A DNA stretch of 64,000 nucleotides from Podospora pseudoanserina (GCF_035222485.1 NW_026946671.1:1302001-1366000); one strand, 5' to 3'; counted from the stretch's first letter, positions 24,035-35,329 are shown. Numbers and translations: made by a program. The notes: generated by a model from the sequence alone, not told the origin.

Positions 24035-25508
24035 AAGGAACAAGGGATGCGATCAATCAGACGGAAGCTTGCTAACTTCGCAAGCGTTCTACGAAAGCTT
24101 GAAGCAGAGGGGTTGGGACCTTTGTAACTAATCCAAATTCAAACGGAAATGGAAAGTTGAATAACATGTGTGTGGGATAAAATGGAAAGGAAAGGGAAAG
24201 GAGTATGTGGAACTTTTGAAGCAAGTAGGAAGCGGAAATTCGGGTTGTTGAACTTTTCTTGTTTCCTACTTTTTTTGCTTTTTATTTTCTTACTTCTCTT
24301 TTTTTGTTTGTTTGATAGGGTATTTTCGTCTGTCTTTTTTTACACACACAACTTTGACAACGTAACAAAGGGTATTACTAGTTGGTGGGCTTTATGGTAG
24401 TGGTGGGTTCCGGGGGGCGCGGGGGGGGGGTTGTATTGAACTGAAAGGGTTTCTTTTGAAAGGATCATGGTGAATTGTGATTTGGGTGACTTGAATGAGC
24501 ATGGGACCTCGGGTAGGGGGGTGGTGTGGATTTACCCCTGAGCCCTGTTTGTGACCTACCTTGGGACAACCATCTTCCAACACTTTCTGCTGCTGTTCTG
24601 ACGTTTCCAAACAAGGCACACTCTGACAACCTCGACATACACACACACACTCTCTCTCTCTGTCTAAAGTCAAGGAACCCCTTTGGTTTGCTGTCAGTAC
24701 CTATGCTCGGTCAGGGGTTTTTGTTCTACTACCTTATGTGCTGAATCTATCAAGATTTTTTCCCTCCAAAGAAAACATGAAAAAGGGATGGATGCATGTA
24801 AGTTTACCTACCTACCTGGAAATCAACACATCGCGTTCTGTGCGGTTGTTGTTCCCAAGAGTGTCCTATCAAGAAAGGTGTGGTGTGTACACCAGTCAGG
24901 GGGGAACAAGAGTGCCATTGTTGTTGTTGTTGTTGTTGTTGTTGTCTCTTTGTACGATACACACACACACAAGTCTCAAATGGACATGGCCATTTCATTT
25001 CCCATTCATTCTAACCCCCAACATCAAACAAATCATACAACCAACCACCACCCACCACCCATCCTAGATATCTATCTCCCTTCTAGATTAATTACCTAGT
25101 CACCCCCCCCCACATCTACCCTTTCAAAAAACAAAAACAAAAAAAGAGATCCCCCATTTCTTTCCAAAACGCCTGTTGGTAAAATACACGCTTGCTTCGC
25201 TTTCGCTTTCCCCCCTTTCCACTTACGCTTTCCCTTTCTTGCCCCCCACTCCACCCGCCCATCCATCCCATCCATCCATCCTCTTTCTATTAGATGGGGT
25301 ATCAAAATGCCCTTTTGCCGGTCCTTTCCTTACAAACATACACACACACACAACACATACACCTGGCACGGCGTAGTAGTAGTAGTATCGTCGTTCGGTT
25401 TGCTTGTCAGTCGCCTCGCTGTGCCGTTTAGACATCACAGACCCGCCCGCTTGGCATGGCAGGTTTTGTTTTTGTAATCAACCCTCTCATTTGAGGAGAG
25501 GAGGTTTT
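24035..25508. other. convergent intergenic region with simple repeats
   Basis: About 1.5 kb between two 3' ends. It has T-rich tracts (24250-24330), G runs (24415-24430), short CA/CT runs at 24641-24662, a (GTT)n run at 24917-24944 and CA runs near 24960 and 25340. No gene is supported. Confidence 0.5.
24917..24944. repeat. (GTT)n microsatellite
   Basis: About nine perfect GTT units in the 3' intergenic region downstream of rco-1. Confidence 0.9.
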
Positions 25509-26486
25509 TTACGCAGCGACGCGCATGTCTGTCCCGCTGACCTTGACGACGCCGTTTTGTTGCTTGGCGGGGACCGTCAGAGGAACCGTCTTCCTGCGGG
25601 CCTTTTCCGTCAGGGCAATCATCTCCCTGAGCATGACCTCACGGGTTTCGCGGGCGAGTTCGTCGACGTCGGCTGTGGTGAGACCCGCTGTGGGGATGGG
25701 ATCGAGGACTGTGGTTGTGTCAGCCTGCTGCGGTGAAAAATTCAAGAGGAAAATGAAACAAAACATACCCTTGCACGGCACGCTCCCCGACTTGAAAACC
25801 ATGTCCTTGAGGGAATACACATGGCTGTAGTTGGCCACAACCACTGGAACAATAGGCACCTGCGCCTGGACAGCCAAGTGAAAGGCGCCCTTCTTGAAGG
25901 GGAGCATGGTGGGCTCCTTCGTGTAGCTCCGGGTCCCCTCGGGGAACATGTACACGCTCTGCTTCCTCTTGGTGATCTGCTCGCCAGCTCCCTGCATCGC
26001 CTGTCGCGCATCCTTGGAGTTTTTGCGGTCGATGAAGACGGCGCCGCTCAGGGTCATGAACCAGCCCAAGAATGGGATCTTCTTAAGCTGAGTCTTGGCC
26101 GTGACGCTGCAGTACTGTGGGAACATGGTGCCCAGCATCAAGAGGTCGACTTCGGTCTGGTGGGGGCCGATGAAAACGGCGGGACGGACGGTGCCGAGGT
26201 GGTTCTTTGGGTCTTCAATGTCAAACTTGAGGCCTGTGCCGAGCAACATGCACAGCTTGAAGCACCGCCCAACCGCCCATTGTGAGAGACCGCGCTTGCC
26301 AATCAAGGAGAGAAAGACAGCAGCGCCGAGTCCGTATGCTGAGGCGATGAGGATCGAGATGTACATGGCCAGCGAGCGCGCCACGAACGCGGCTTTGGAG
26401 CTGACTAGGCCGAGGAGGTGGAAGAACATGATGAGGGCGGCGTAGTAGGCGAAGAAGTAGCCGGTGTATGTTATAATTGCCGCCAT
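25509..26486 (-). CDS. SLC1: 1-acyl-sn-glycerol-3-phosphate acyltransferase (PlsC family)
   Basis: Acylates lysophosphatidic acid to phosphatidic acid in the ER. Exons 26486-25769 and 25708-25509 give 305 residues. N-terminal membrane helices (YTGYFFAYYAALIMFFHLL and the SILIASAYGLGAAVFLSL segment) precede the acyltransferase motifs: I, GPHQTEVDLLMLG, with the family's catalytic HX4D as HQTEVD; II, GAVFIDRKN; III, MFPEGTRSY; IV, VPIVPVVVANYS. The 60-base intron is a multiple of three without a stop, so the unspliced frame also reads through; GTATGT...ACAG borders and the family's continuity favour splicing. An upstream Met at 26594 would add 36 Pro/Arg-rich residues; 26486 opens directly on the helix. 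Confidence 0.92.
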   Translation of the reverse strand: MAAIITYTGYFFAYYAALIMFFHLLGLVSSKAAFVARSLAMYISILIASAYGLGAAVFLSLIGKRGLSQWAVGRCFKLCMLLGTGLKFDIEDPKNHLGTVRPAVFIGPHQTEVDLLMLGTMFPQYCSVTAKTQLKKIPFLGWFMTLSGAVFIDRKNSKDARQAMQGAGEQITKRKQSVYMFPEGTRSYTKEPTMLPFKKGAFHLAVQAQVPIVPVVVANYSHVYSLKDMVFKSGSVPCKGMFCFIFLLNFSPQQADTTTVLDPIPTAGLTTADVDELARETREVMLREMIALTEKARRKTVPLTVPAKQQNGVVKVSGTDMRVAA

Positions 26487-27406
26487 AGCTGGTGTTGAGA
26501 AGGAACGACGAAGGAGGGGCGGGGTTGAGCCCGAAGGACGGCGAGGGGGAGGAGGGGACTCGGAAGGCCGACACGGGGGGATGCGCAGTCGCAAGGCTTT
26601 GAGTCGTTTTTCGGCTTGGATCCTGTGATGATGAATGGGCTTGCCGGACCGGCGCTCGAGCGGCGGGTGGCCGGAAAGTTTTTGGGGGGACGGGGACTGG
26701 CGATGTGGCGTCTGGATGGGGATGCTACAGGGCTAGTGGATGCTGGAGAGACAGGCGACCCCAGTCCAAGTGGTGTCGTTGTGCGTCGAGGGGTTTCTAA
26801 GCCAAACGATGGACGATTTGTTGGTGATTAAGGATATGGAATACTAAGAAACAAGCAATCATGGGCTCCGTGGCACCAAAAAGGTCTTGGTTATTGACTT
26901 TCGTTCTTCATGGCCCGGGCCGGCACTCGAAGTTGCAGCCCAATCAAATCAAAGCCAGAATGCACTGTGAGAGTGTGGGGTTTCCGAGGTTGAGGAATCG
27001 TTGAGGCTAAAATTTGCGGGACGTGGGGCAGGTGCCAGCAACCCTTGCAGCCCCTTGCAACCCTTGTGACCAGAAAACTTGGCAATCGCGGGGATATCGT
27101 GACAAGACTGAGAAATCAAGCTTCACTTAAAAAACTCAGGTCTCGCCGCATCATCTGTCGGTGAGTTGGGCAAAAACAAACATCATTCAACATGTGCATG
27201 TGTTGCTGAATAGTATTTGGTGTTTTCTATCCTCTCTTCATCACTGAACTGCTACAAGTCTCATCTCATGGCCACAGTGTCGTTTCCTAACCCCCCAAGT
27301 ATCTTTTGTTGGGATCGTGCGGGGACGGGAACGGAGATACAAAAAATGTTTAAGTTGGAGAAAAGAAAGCATGTGATAATTCCCACCATATGATCATCCA
27401 ACATCC
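26487..27406. other. intergenic, SLC1 promoter
   Basis: About 920 bases with no supportable gene. Promoter of SLC1 is expected at the left; the right abuts the decayed membrane-protein gene. Confidence 0.5.
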
Positions 27407-28663
27407 CTAAACCTGCGACGACACCACCGTTGCGCGTACCTGCCGTTTGATCATCTGGTCATCGCCGAAATCATGGGAAAGGGTTGTTGTCTGTGTTGAC
27501 ACCTCCCGGACCTTTGTGTCCCGTCTGGGCAGAAGGAGGATGGATTCAACCGACTCTCGAAGTCCAGCCAGCTCATACATGAGGATAATTCGACAGATGG
27601 AAACACTAGCCATGTACCGTCCCACGATGGATAGCGCATCCTCCACGCCGACGAAGATGGTGCTTGAAAAGATCAGGTCCCGAAGATGATATGAAGGACG
27701 GTGGCCATGGATTCAACCCAGGCCGTGTCCAAAAAGAGCTTGCTCTCTTGGAAGGTGACGATGCGCACGTCATAGCCTTCCGAGGCACTCGGTATGGACT
27801 CTGTCTTGAGAAGGCCGAGCAAGCGCCTGGGAATGCTCGAAATCCATCCGCCTGCCGGCGCGAGCCTCTCTCGAATATGAAAGGCCGACTCTTCCTTTCT
27901 CTTGACTGCCGCGAGAACCTCTTTCTTTGGACCTCGCCAGCCACAGACCTATGGTTCCGAAAATGTGTACGACCAGGCCTAGCAGTGCCCATATCGTTGG
28001 CCCGAAGGTGCGATTCGTCCACAGGGTACATGTGGCCTTGACGCCGAGCTCCCAGTTGAGAGTAGCAATGTTGGCTATGGTAGCCAGGGCGATGATGTAT
28101 TCGGCCATGGAGATGGACAGCTTGTAGTACCACATGCTTGGGCGCCACTGTGGGAGTCTGCTCGGGTGGTCGTGGAGGATCTGGGCGGGATCATGGTATT
28201 CAAAGGCCCGGCTGAAGTACACGCTGGGCGATCCGGCGGCACGCATGAGTGCGAGGAGAGGTCGCCGTGCTACATTCGCGAGCATGCTCATTTCCTCGGT
28301 CGAAGGACCCATCACAGCGAGGACGTTGGGCATGACGCCGAGGAGAACCTGGGCTGCTGTCATGCCATTTTTGACATGCTCGCTCGTGCTGTTCAGGACA
28401 CATTGGATGACAGGCTGTGTCAACACAGTGTTGGCTCCACCCCCACCGAGAATGTCACGTTCGACGGCAGATGTGTTCCCAGTAAGGTATTGTCGGTATT
28501 GGGTCATGCAGTACTTCTACTTAAAAGCTTCAAATATGTGGCCATGTTGGGGGTACCATTCGCGAAACTGGTTCGTGTTGGTGCCTCTCCACGCTGCGAT
28601 GGGTTCGAAGTATATGAAGAGGAGGAAAAGGATACACCGAGACGGTGCGGAGAGTCCACCCAT
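27407..28663 (-). pseudogene. decayed multi-spanning membrane protein gene
   Basis: ATG at 28663 starts a signal peptide or anchor (CILFLLFIYFEPIAAWRG). The same frame then meets TAG at codon 49 (about 28517-28519, FEAFK-stop-KYCMTQYRQYL) and continues with evidently coding sequence: GGGGANTVLTQPVIQCVLNS, NVLAVMGPSTEEMSMLANVA, a helix around YIIALATIANIATLN and another at ALLGLVVHIFGTIGLWLA. Near 27960 it shifts to the next frame (KKEVLAAVKRKEESAFHIRE, GYDVRIVTFQESKLFLDTAW) and near 27675 shifts back, continuing the helix HIIFGT/LIFSSTIFVGVED to the stop at 27407. No intron of acceptable size explains these. I do not recognise the family. Confidence 0.7.
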
Positions 28664-29814
28664 TGTGCGGTTCTTGATGCTGATGTTTTGCTGATGACTG
28701 TAGTGAGAAGAAGCTGGCTAACTTGACAGAACGAAAACTGGAGTTACTTTGTTCCCTCAAGCTATATACCTGACTGAGGGCAAGGCGGGGCCAACATTAT
28801 GGTGAGGTTCTCGCGGGATTCCATCATGGGTGTTTCAGCCTCTCAGCGCTAGTTGTGCAAACTGTGGGTGGCTTTCAGGATGAATCGCGGTGATCCAGCC
28901 AGTTGGTGGCCGTCTGCAGCCACGCGCTTATAGATATCACATCTCCTCGTCTGGTGTTGTTCATACGCACACAGGAAGCAGGCAGGCAAGTTAGGGCTTC
29001 TGTAGAGGTCTAGTGGGCGTTGCTCAGCCATGACGGTGATACTCCTTCCTGGTGTCTTACACCCATATACATGGTACGGGCGAGGCTCTGGGTTCTAGTA
29101 CGATGTTAATGATGACACATTGAGCTTGGCCAAGGCCTGCCTGAAGCCAACTTCGAGTATTACAGCTCCAATGTGGTGTTCTTAAGCGCCCTGTCATCAT
29201 GAAGTTCATGATTGGCTTTTTGTTAGCCTCAGCCAAGATCATATAATCATCCTTGTGAACACAACAAGGCTCAGATCAGCACGGACGAGGCTCCGAGACT
29301 TGCCTTTACAATAAAAATATTTACCAAGGTTAGTTTTTGGTCTTGATAATAGTTCGAGGGTCAATCTCTTTCAATACCTAACATGTAAACACAATACACA
29401 CTGTACAGGTACGTGTTCATGTCTTGGGAGACTACAATGAATGAAAACAAGATGTGGTCGTAGCGCCTCCTGCTGTTCTAGAAGCCCCACTAATTACGGC
29501 CTAGGCCAAGGGAACCCTAGCACATTAGCCATGGTTCATCCAACTGCTTGATTCGACGTCCACTGAACACCAACAAAGCTCACCAAAACATTCCGGATGG
29601 CCGCAGCAACACAGCATCTTCCCGCCTACTTCACCAGCTACACAGCAGCATAGGTTCGAGCCTCTTGCATCTACAGCCTCCGGTCGCCCCTGGGCGCCAA
29701 TGATGCTTCCGGTCCAGCGATAGCCCCTCCGATTCACCCCAAGCGCATGTCTGTCTCGGACAATCGAAGTCCCATCCCAGCTATCCTCACCATCGAGACA
29801 TCCCCAAAGTCACA
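28664..29814. other. intergenic, no gene seen
   Basis: About 1.15 kb. Contains the DENND11-like gene's promoter at its right end. No repeats or coding frames supported. Confidence 0.5.
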
Positions 29815-31915
29815 ATGGCCGAATCCCGTCGCGGACACCCGAATCTATCCGTACGGCTGCCGCAGCCCGGCGCCTCGGTCGCTCTACCCGATCTCCCTCC
29901 CGTCTCTGCTCTTTTTTTGATCGATTTCGACGTCAAGGCCGGCTACACCATCGTCTGGAAACGGGCCGTTCCCGGTCTCGAGCTCGAGGGCGCTGTCGAG
30001 TACAAGAGCTTGCCGTCGGGCTTGCACACCGTCACCGACGACCTCATCTACTTTGTCCACGATGCCAGCCACGCCGGGCTCAGCGCGTTTATCAACACCC
30101 CCACCGATGAGGAGGAAACACGTCATGCGCGCATGATTGCTGTGGGTGTCTTGGTGCCGCTAAGCTATGGCCGTCTGGGGAGGGCATGGCGCCATGCCGA
30201 GGGGTTGAAGGAGATGGCCAGCAAGCTGGTTCAGGATCGCAAGCAGACGCAAATACTGGAGGAGTACTGGGAGAGAAACGGCGCGCGCGAGACGTCGGCG
30301 CCGCAGCCATTGAAGGATGAACCTCTGGCCTCCCCCGCGCTTAGCTTTAGGGCTGTCCGTCCGCCGCTGGGGAGAGGCCATACTAGGAATAGGTCTGCTT
30401 CGGATGGCACCGCCCTGATACCTCCCGGACACAGGCTGTCGCCTTATCATCCGGCGTGGAGTTTGACGTCGTTGCTGGATACGTTTGGGCCGCTGATCTT
30501 TCCGGTTCATCGCGCCGCCCTGTTGCGCAAGCGCATTTTGATTTCTTGCCATGCACCGGTGCATGAAGTTTGCAATTTTGGTATGTTTACCGGGACACTC
30601 CTTGGTATTTGATGGCTGCTGACGAATCTTAGTGTATGATATTTCTGTCTTGTCCAACATTCCCCTGTCCGTCTGCGACGTGATAGACCCATCAGCACCT
30701 GTACAGCGTTTACGACCTCTTTTTACCATCGGTGTGCATGATATCTCGTATCTTATGGAACACCAGGCCGCCATGAAAAAGCGCCCTAATCAAGACGATC
30801 AGCATTCTGATCCGTCCGAGGACTCTACCTCGGGCTGGGTAGCCTGCACCACAGACAGCATTCTCGCTATGAAGGGGGATCTCTGGGACATGCTGATCAC
30901 CCTGCCCCCAGTCTACTCGAGCAACGCCAAGGAAAGGGCATGGCCAACAATCGAATGCCCCAAGGGCGTCCCGGTAAAGGCCACCCAGCGCGACCTCCGC
31001 CGTTTCCGTACTCTCCGAGCAGGCCTGGCGCACCTCGCCGCTGCAGCAGAAGCCTCTCACTCTGCGTCACAACCCCAACCAGAGGTGCAAACCCCAGACG
31101 AAGCACCCACCCCCTCCGCGCCAGCCATCCGCCTATCCAAACCCGCAGCTACCTCCTCCTCCTCGAGACCAGGGACATCAAGTGGCAACCACCCCCGCCA
31201 AGCAATGATCATATCCGACGAAGACGCCGACCAAATCGTCGAACCAACCACCTGGGCTGCGTTGGCCTACAACGGCTTCATGTGGTGGGCTTCGGCCGGT
31301 GAAAAAAGACACTCTGATGAAATCGACGAGCAAAGCCACGACGCCAGTCTGCTTGCTGATTTGGGGCCGCCCATGTCGCCTTCCATGACTGCTGTGCCGC
31401 AACGGAGGCCGAGTTTTGGGACGGCGGTTTCGGGGACAATGATTGATAGTTTGTCGTCCTTGACAGCAAGAAAACCGGGGGAGGACGCGGAGGAGGATGA
31501 TGAGAAGGCGGGGGTGGAGCTGGCGATTATTGCGTATTTCCACAGGTTGACGACGGGGATTTTGAGGGTGTTGGCCGAGATTGTGGACTCGGGGGATGAT
31601 GATGATTTGATGAGTCTGGATTTGGATTATGGGGAGACGCCTGGGGGTGGCGGTGGCGGAAGGGAGGGGGAGGGGGAGGATGAAAGGGAACGGTTGCTTG
31701 GGGGTGAGAGTGACGATTATCAGGAAGAGGGGTATGAAGGGAGGGGAGGGGGGTGGTTGAGGGTGGATAGCGATGCGCTTGCGCAGATGGGGTTGGATGT
31801 GTGGAGTCTGGGTGATGCTGAGTTTGTGAGGGAGGTGGTGGGGAGGTATTTTGAGGGGAAGAGGGCGGCGGTGGTGACGAAGGGGGTGGAGGTTTGTGGG
31901 GTTAAGGTTTGTTGA
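29815..31915 (+). CDS. DENN-domain protein of the LCHN/DENND11 (DUF2347) family
   Basis: DENN proteins are generally Rab exchange factors or their relatives; the role of this branch in fungi (yeast ANR2) is poorly known. Exons 29815-30580 and 30633-31915 give 682 residues. The uDENN-like start (SALFLIDFDVKAGYTIVWKR), YKSLPSGLHTVTDDLIYFVH, a core with IAVGVLVPLSYGRLGRAWRH, WSLTSLLDTFGPLIFPVHRA, RKRILISCHAPVHEVCNF and, after the intron, VYDISVLSNIP support the family. A C-terminal DUF4484-type segment ends FVREVVGRYFEGKRAAVV. The middle has Ser/Pro-rich and Asp/Glu-rich linkers. Confidence 0.88.
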
Positions 31916-32394
31916 CAAGATGAGAAGGGGGGGATGTATATACTTTGCATGGCGTTATGATTCAGGAACTGGGGGAATGGTAATTTAGGGAGTATGCATA
32001 GGGATATTGGTTTGGACTATTCAAATAACGAAGATGGGTGTTGCAAGGTGTGAGGCTTATCTCCGGTGATGTGCGAGTGAGCTAAGATAACCCTCACCCA
32101 ACTTATCTCCGGTGGTGTTGTGTTGGCGGAGCTAACCCTAACCCAGCTTATCTCGGGGAGCTTGGACCTTCAGTTTTCACTTTCACCATCAAAAGCCATT
32201 CAAGGTTCATTCATTAGGTTTCTTTCAACACTAACTTGACCTACACGCTTTTGGAACAACCTCAGCCCTTGCACCACCATCCCCCGCCGCAAAATCTCAC
32301 CACCCACCAGTTCAACTATTCAACTGAACTCTCTCTTTAAATCTTGGGAAAAGAATTCACAACTTCCTCCCATCACCCCCAGAACCATTTCACA
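31916..32394. other. intergenic with telomere-like tandem motif
   Basis: The RMP1 promoter and the 3' end of the DENND11-like gene. See the separate repeat at 32055-32157. Confidence 0.5.
32055..32157. repeat. degenerate ~50-bp tandem repeat with telomere-like CCCTAA
   Basis: Two and a half units of CTTATCTCCGGTG...GAGCTAA...ACCCTNACCCA, the second holding TAACCCTAACCC (two telomeric hexamers). Within each unit CTCCGG and CGGAGC form a small inverted repeat. Confidence 0.6.
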
Positions 32395-33542
32395 ATGGCG
32401 GAACCAACAGCCATAATCGACCCCCCCTTATTGGAGTCATCACTCGAACGTCTCTATCCGCTGAGGGAAATCCTCCAGCGGCTGCACCACCGCAACAAGA
32501 ACCAGCATTTTTCGTCGAGGTGGTGGTCGGCGTTTGATATTTTGAGGAGGAACACGGGGAAACTGATCTCCGAAATCGAGGACTGTCTTGATTATGCCCC
32601 TTCACCACCATCGTCAGGCCAGTTGGCAAAGGGGAAAGGCAAAGGGAAGGGGGAGAAAACGAGGAAGTGGGAGGAGGGGGTGGAGAGGGTGCTGAAACGG
32701 GTGAGGTTCATGAAGGAGGGGGTTGTGGTGAAGGGGTGGGTGGGGTTTGGGAGGCTGGTGGGGGATAGGCAGTTTGCGCAGGTTGGGTTGGGGTTGGTGG
32801 GGGTTTTGGGGGGTGAGTATGGTGCTTGGGGGTTGGTGCCTGATATGGATGGGGAGATGGAGGGATGGAGGGGGGTGAAGGGGAAAATGAGGGGGTAGAA
32901 TATGGGGAGGGGGAGGTGGATATAGGGGATGTGATTCAGCGGGAGGATTTGGGGGTAAAGGTTCAGAGGGAGGAGGTACTGCAGAGTGTGGAAGGGGATG
33001 TTGATACGGTACAAAAGAGGAAGGTGGTGATGAGAGGAGTGGGTGAGGAGGGGGGGGTGGTGAAAAAGAAAAAGAAAAAGAGGGTTGCTGGTGGGGATGA
33101 ATTCGATGATATTTTTGGCTCTTTTGAGAACCAGAAATCCGCCAAGAAAAAGGCAGCCGAAAAGAGAGATATACCATCCAACGAGGTTAACTGCCCCAAC
33201 AACGACAGCGATAATACATCCCAAGCATCAAAACCAACCAGCAAGAAGAAGAAGAAGCCAGACGATGAGTTCGACGACATCTTTGGTGGCCTAAGTGAGG
33301 AGACACCCCCCAAGAAAAGAAAAAAGAAAGCGGCAGGAGACGAGTTTGATGATATTTTTGGTGATTTGGGGGAGGATAAGCCGGAGAAGAAGAAGAAGAA
33401 GAAGAGAGGTGATGAGTTTGATGATATCTTTGGCGGGTTGGGGGGTGAGAAACCAAGGAAGAGGGTTGGTGGGAGTGGAGTGGTGGAGAAGAAGAAAAAG
33501 AAGAAAGGGGATGAGTTTGATGATATTTTTGCTGGATTTTAG
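32395..33542 (+). CDS. RMP1: RNase MRP subunit RMP1-like protein with DEFDDIF repeats
   Basis: RMP1 is the MRP-specific protein of the rRNA- and mRNA-processing ribonucleoprotein. Exon 1 (32395-32812) carries the family core: LREILQRLHHRNKNQHFSSR, WWSAFDILRRNTGKLISEIE and VERVLKRVRFMKEGVVVKGW. A GTGAGT...TAG intron (32813-32898) restores frame into exon 2 (32899-33542); total 353 residues. Exon 2 is low-complexity: five blocks of a poly-Lys run followed by DEFDDIFGGL or a close variant, the last ending DEFDDIFAGF at the stop. One or a few such Lys/acidic blocks are usual in this family; five is more than I expect. GC skew (G-rich coding strand) is strong throughout. Confidence 0.8.
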
Positions 33543-34290
33543 GAGTGGGTGTGTAGGGAGGGAGAAGGAGGGAAATCGAGAGACCGAAAGGAAATGATAC
33601 CCCTAACTGCTGGTTGGATGTAGTTTGTAGCTGACGTCTTGCACTGGACTTGGTGACTGCATAGTTGGCTGTCTAGATATGTGGTAATATTAATTGGGTT
33701 CGATAGTCGGAATTGATCGAAACTAAGTCTTTTATCCTGTTAATAGCTGTATGATGCTGTCTTAGTCAAAAGCACTGTATTTCGCTCCACGCCAACATAT
33801 TGTGAAGGTATAGGCACTAGTGATATTTTCCTTTTTTGTATATATAGTAGCAAGGAAGAGTATATATAGAAGGTCATTAATAAGATTATATTAAATGATA
33901 TACTAAGATATAAACCTCGGAGTTTATTCTTCTTAAATTAATTACTTATAGGAGGACGGTAGTAATATAAAATTATAAAATAAAGGATTTAAACTAGATA
34001 TATAGAGGAAAAGACTTAGTAAACATTAAATACTTTCCCTATTCACGTCTTTATCGTTATATTTTACTACGGTATTTAGCCTTTATCACTTAAATCTAAC
34101 GTATTATTTTTGATTATTATTAACCTCCCTCTTTAGGTTTAAATATTTTATTGACTCTACTCTCCATAAATAATAAAAATACTACCCATCATTATTACTA
34201 TATTCCTTTATATCTCACAATCGCATATCTCACATAAAGTTTGCATCCTTGATAGTCGTAATATATAGATAAGTATTTATTTTCCGAAGC
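33543..34290. other. AT-rich tract
   Basis: From about 33650 the sequence turns strongly AT-rich (runs such as TATATATAG, AATATAAAATTATAAAATAAAGG), quite unlike its GC-rich neighbours, and has no coding frame. In filamentous ascomycetes such tracts are usually repeat DNA mutated by RIP; no parent element can be recognised here. Confidence 0.7.
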
Positions 34291-34294
34291 CAAT

Positions 34295-34440
34295 TGAGCT
34301 TATTACCTATATTATTAAGGCCTTGCAACTATCTTTAAAGGCCTTGTAGCTACCTTCCATGGCCTATCAATAATATTCAAAGCCTACTCACTATCTTTAG
34401 AGGTATGCTAACTATCTTTAAAAGCCTTTATTCCTGTCGG
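34295..34440. repeat. degenerate 21-bp tandem repeat array, left copy
   Basis: About six units of consensus TATCTTTAAAGGCCTTGNANC, spaced 20-21 bases (TATCTTT-like cores at about 34332, 34353, 34374, 34394, 34415). The same repeat recurs at 39130-39310 in the same orientation. Confidence 0.75.
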
Positions 34441-34626
34441 TGATCTCTACCTCATTTTATTTTTTCTAGAAACGTAACAGCTTTAAAGGCCCATCCAGTC
34501 CCAAATTGACATGGCGCCCCACCCAATCAGTCCTCTAACGCTGGACGCTAGGTAGCCAGGTTCAACGATCCAGCTGGAAATTATTCGGACGTGGTTAACA
34601 TACACCCCTCTGACAAACCACAAAAA

Positions 34627-34814
34627 CTACTCCCAATCATAAAAACCTCTCTCATCACCCCCGTTGTGATCATCATCGTTGGCGTCCGAGGCAAGGTCAT
34701 CATCATCCCTCGCCATCTCCTCCCAATCTTCGTCCTCATTCTCCTCCTCCACCACCACCTCCTCCTTCTTCCCCTCCTCCTCCTTCTTTTTCTCCTCCTT
34801 CCCCTCCCCGGCCG
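34627..34814 (-). CDS. acidic C-terminal coding fragment
   Basis: A frame with about 62 codons and a clear coding look: alternating Lys/Glu run, then EEENEDEDWEEMARDDDDLA, NDDDHNGGDERGFYDWE and a stop at 34627. Upstream the frame closes and I find no convincing exon to join, so this looks like the 3' end of a truncated or unrecognised gene at the edge of the repeat island. Low-complexity acidic tails are not diagnostic of any family. Confidence 0.3.
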
Positions 34815-35157
34815 GAGGGGCTTAGCGGCGGGCAAGTCGACCTCGGATGATTCTGTCATCACAAAAAAGTCAGTCCACCGGTCAGATTCACACAGTGGGA
34901 ATACAACAATCAACTGACGACGGGAGCGGCGAGTTCTAGCCACATTTTCCTTTTTCTTTTTTTAAAAAAAAGGAGGGCGTGAGGGAGCGGGCGAGGGGTG
35001 CGGGGGAGCGAGACCGAAGAAGCAGCTGGAAAGGAGTCAGGGCTTGTGGGTGCCGGGGAAGAGGGCCTGCGAGTGCGAGTAATGGTTGGCGGGCGGTGGT
35101 AGTCATGGCCTGTTGGTGGTGCTGTTGTTATTGTTGTTATTATTGTCGAGGTTAAAA

Positions 35158-35320
35158 GAGAGAAGAGAAGAGAAGAGGAGAGGAGAGAAGAGGAGAGGAG
35201 AGGAGAGAAGAGAAGAGAAGAGAAGAGAAGAGAAGAGAAGAGAAGAGAAGAGAGAAGAGAAGAGAAGAGAAGAGAAGAGAAGAGAAGAGAAGAGAAGAGA
35301 AGAGAAGAGAAGAGAAGAGC
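35158..35320. repeat. (GAGAA)n microsatellite
   Basis: About 160 bases of near-perfect GAGAA pentamers (with some GAGGA variants at its left). Its mirror image, a short TTCTC tract, lies at 37315-37343, at the outer end of the opposite arm of the inverted repeat. Confidence 0.97.
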
Positions 35321-35329
35321 TGGGGGAGA

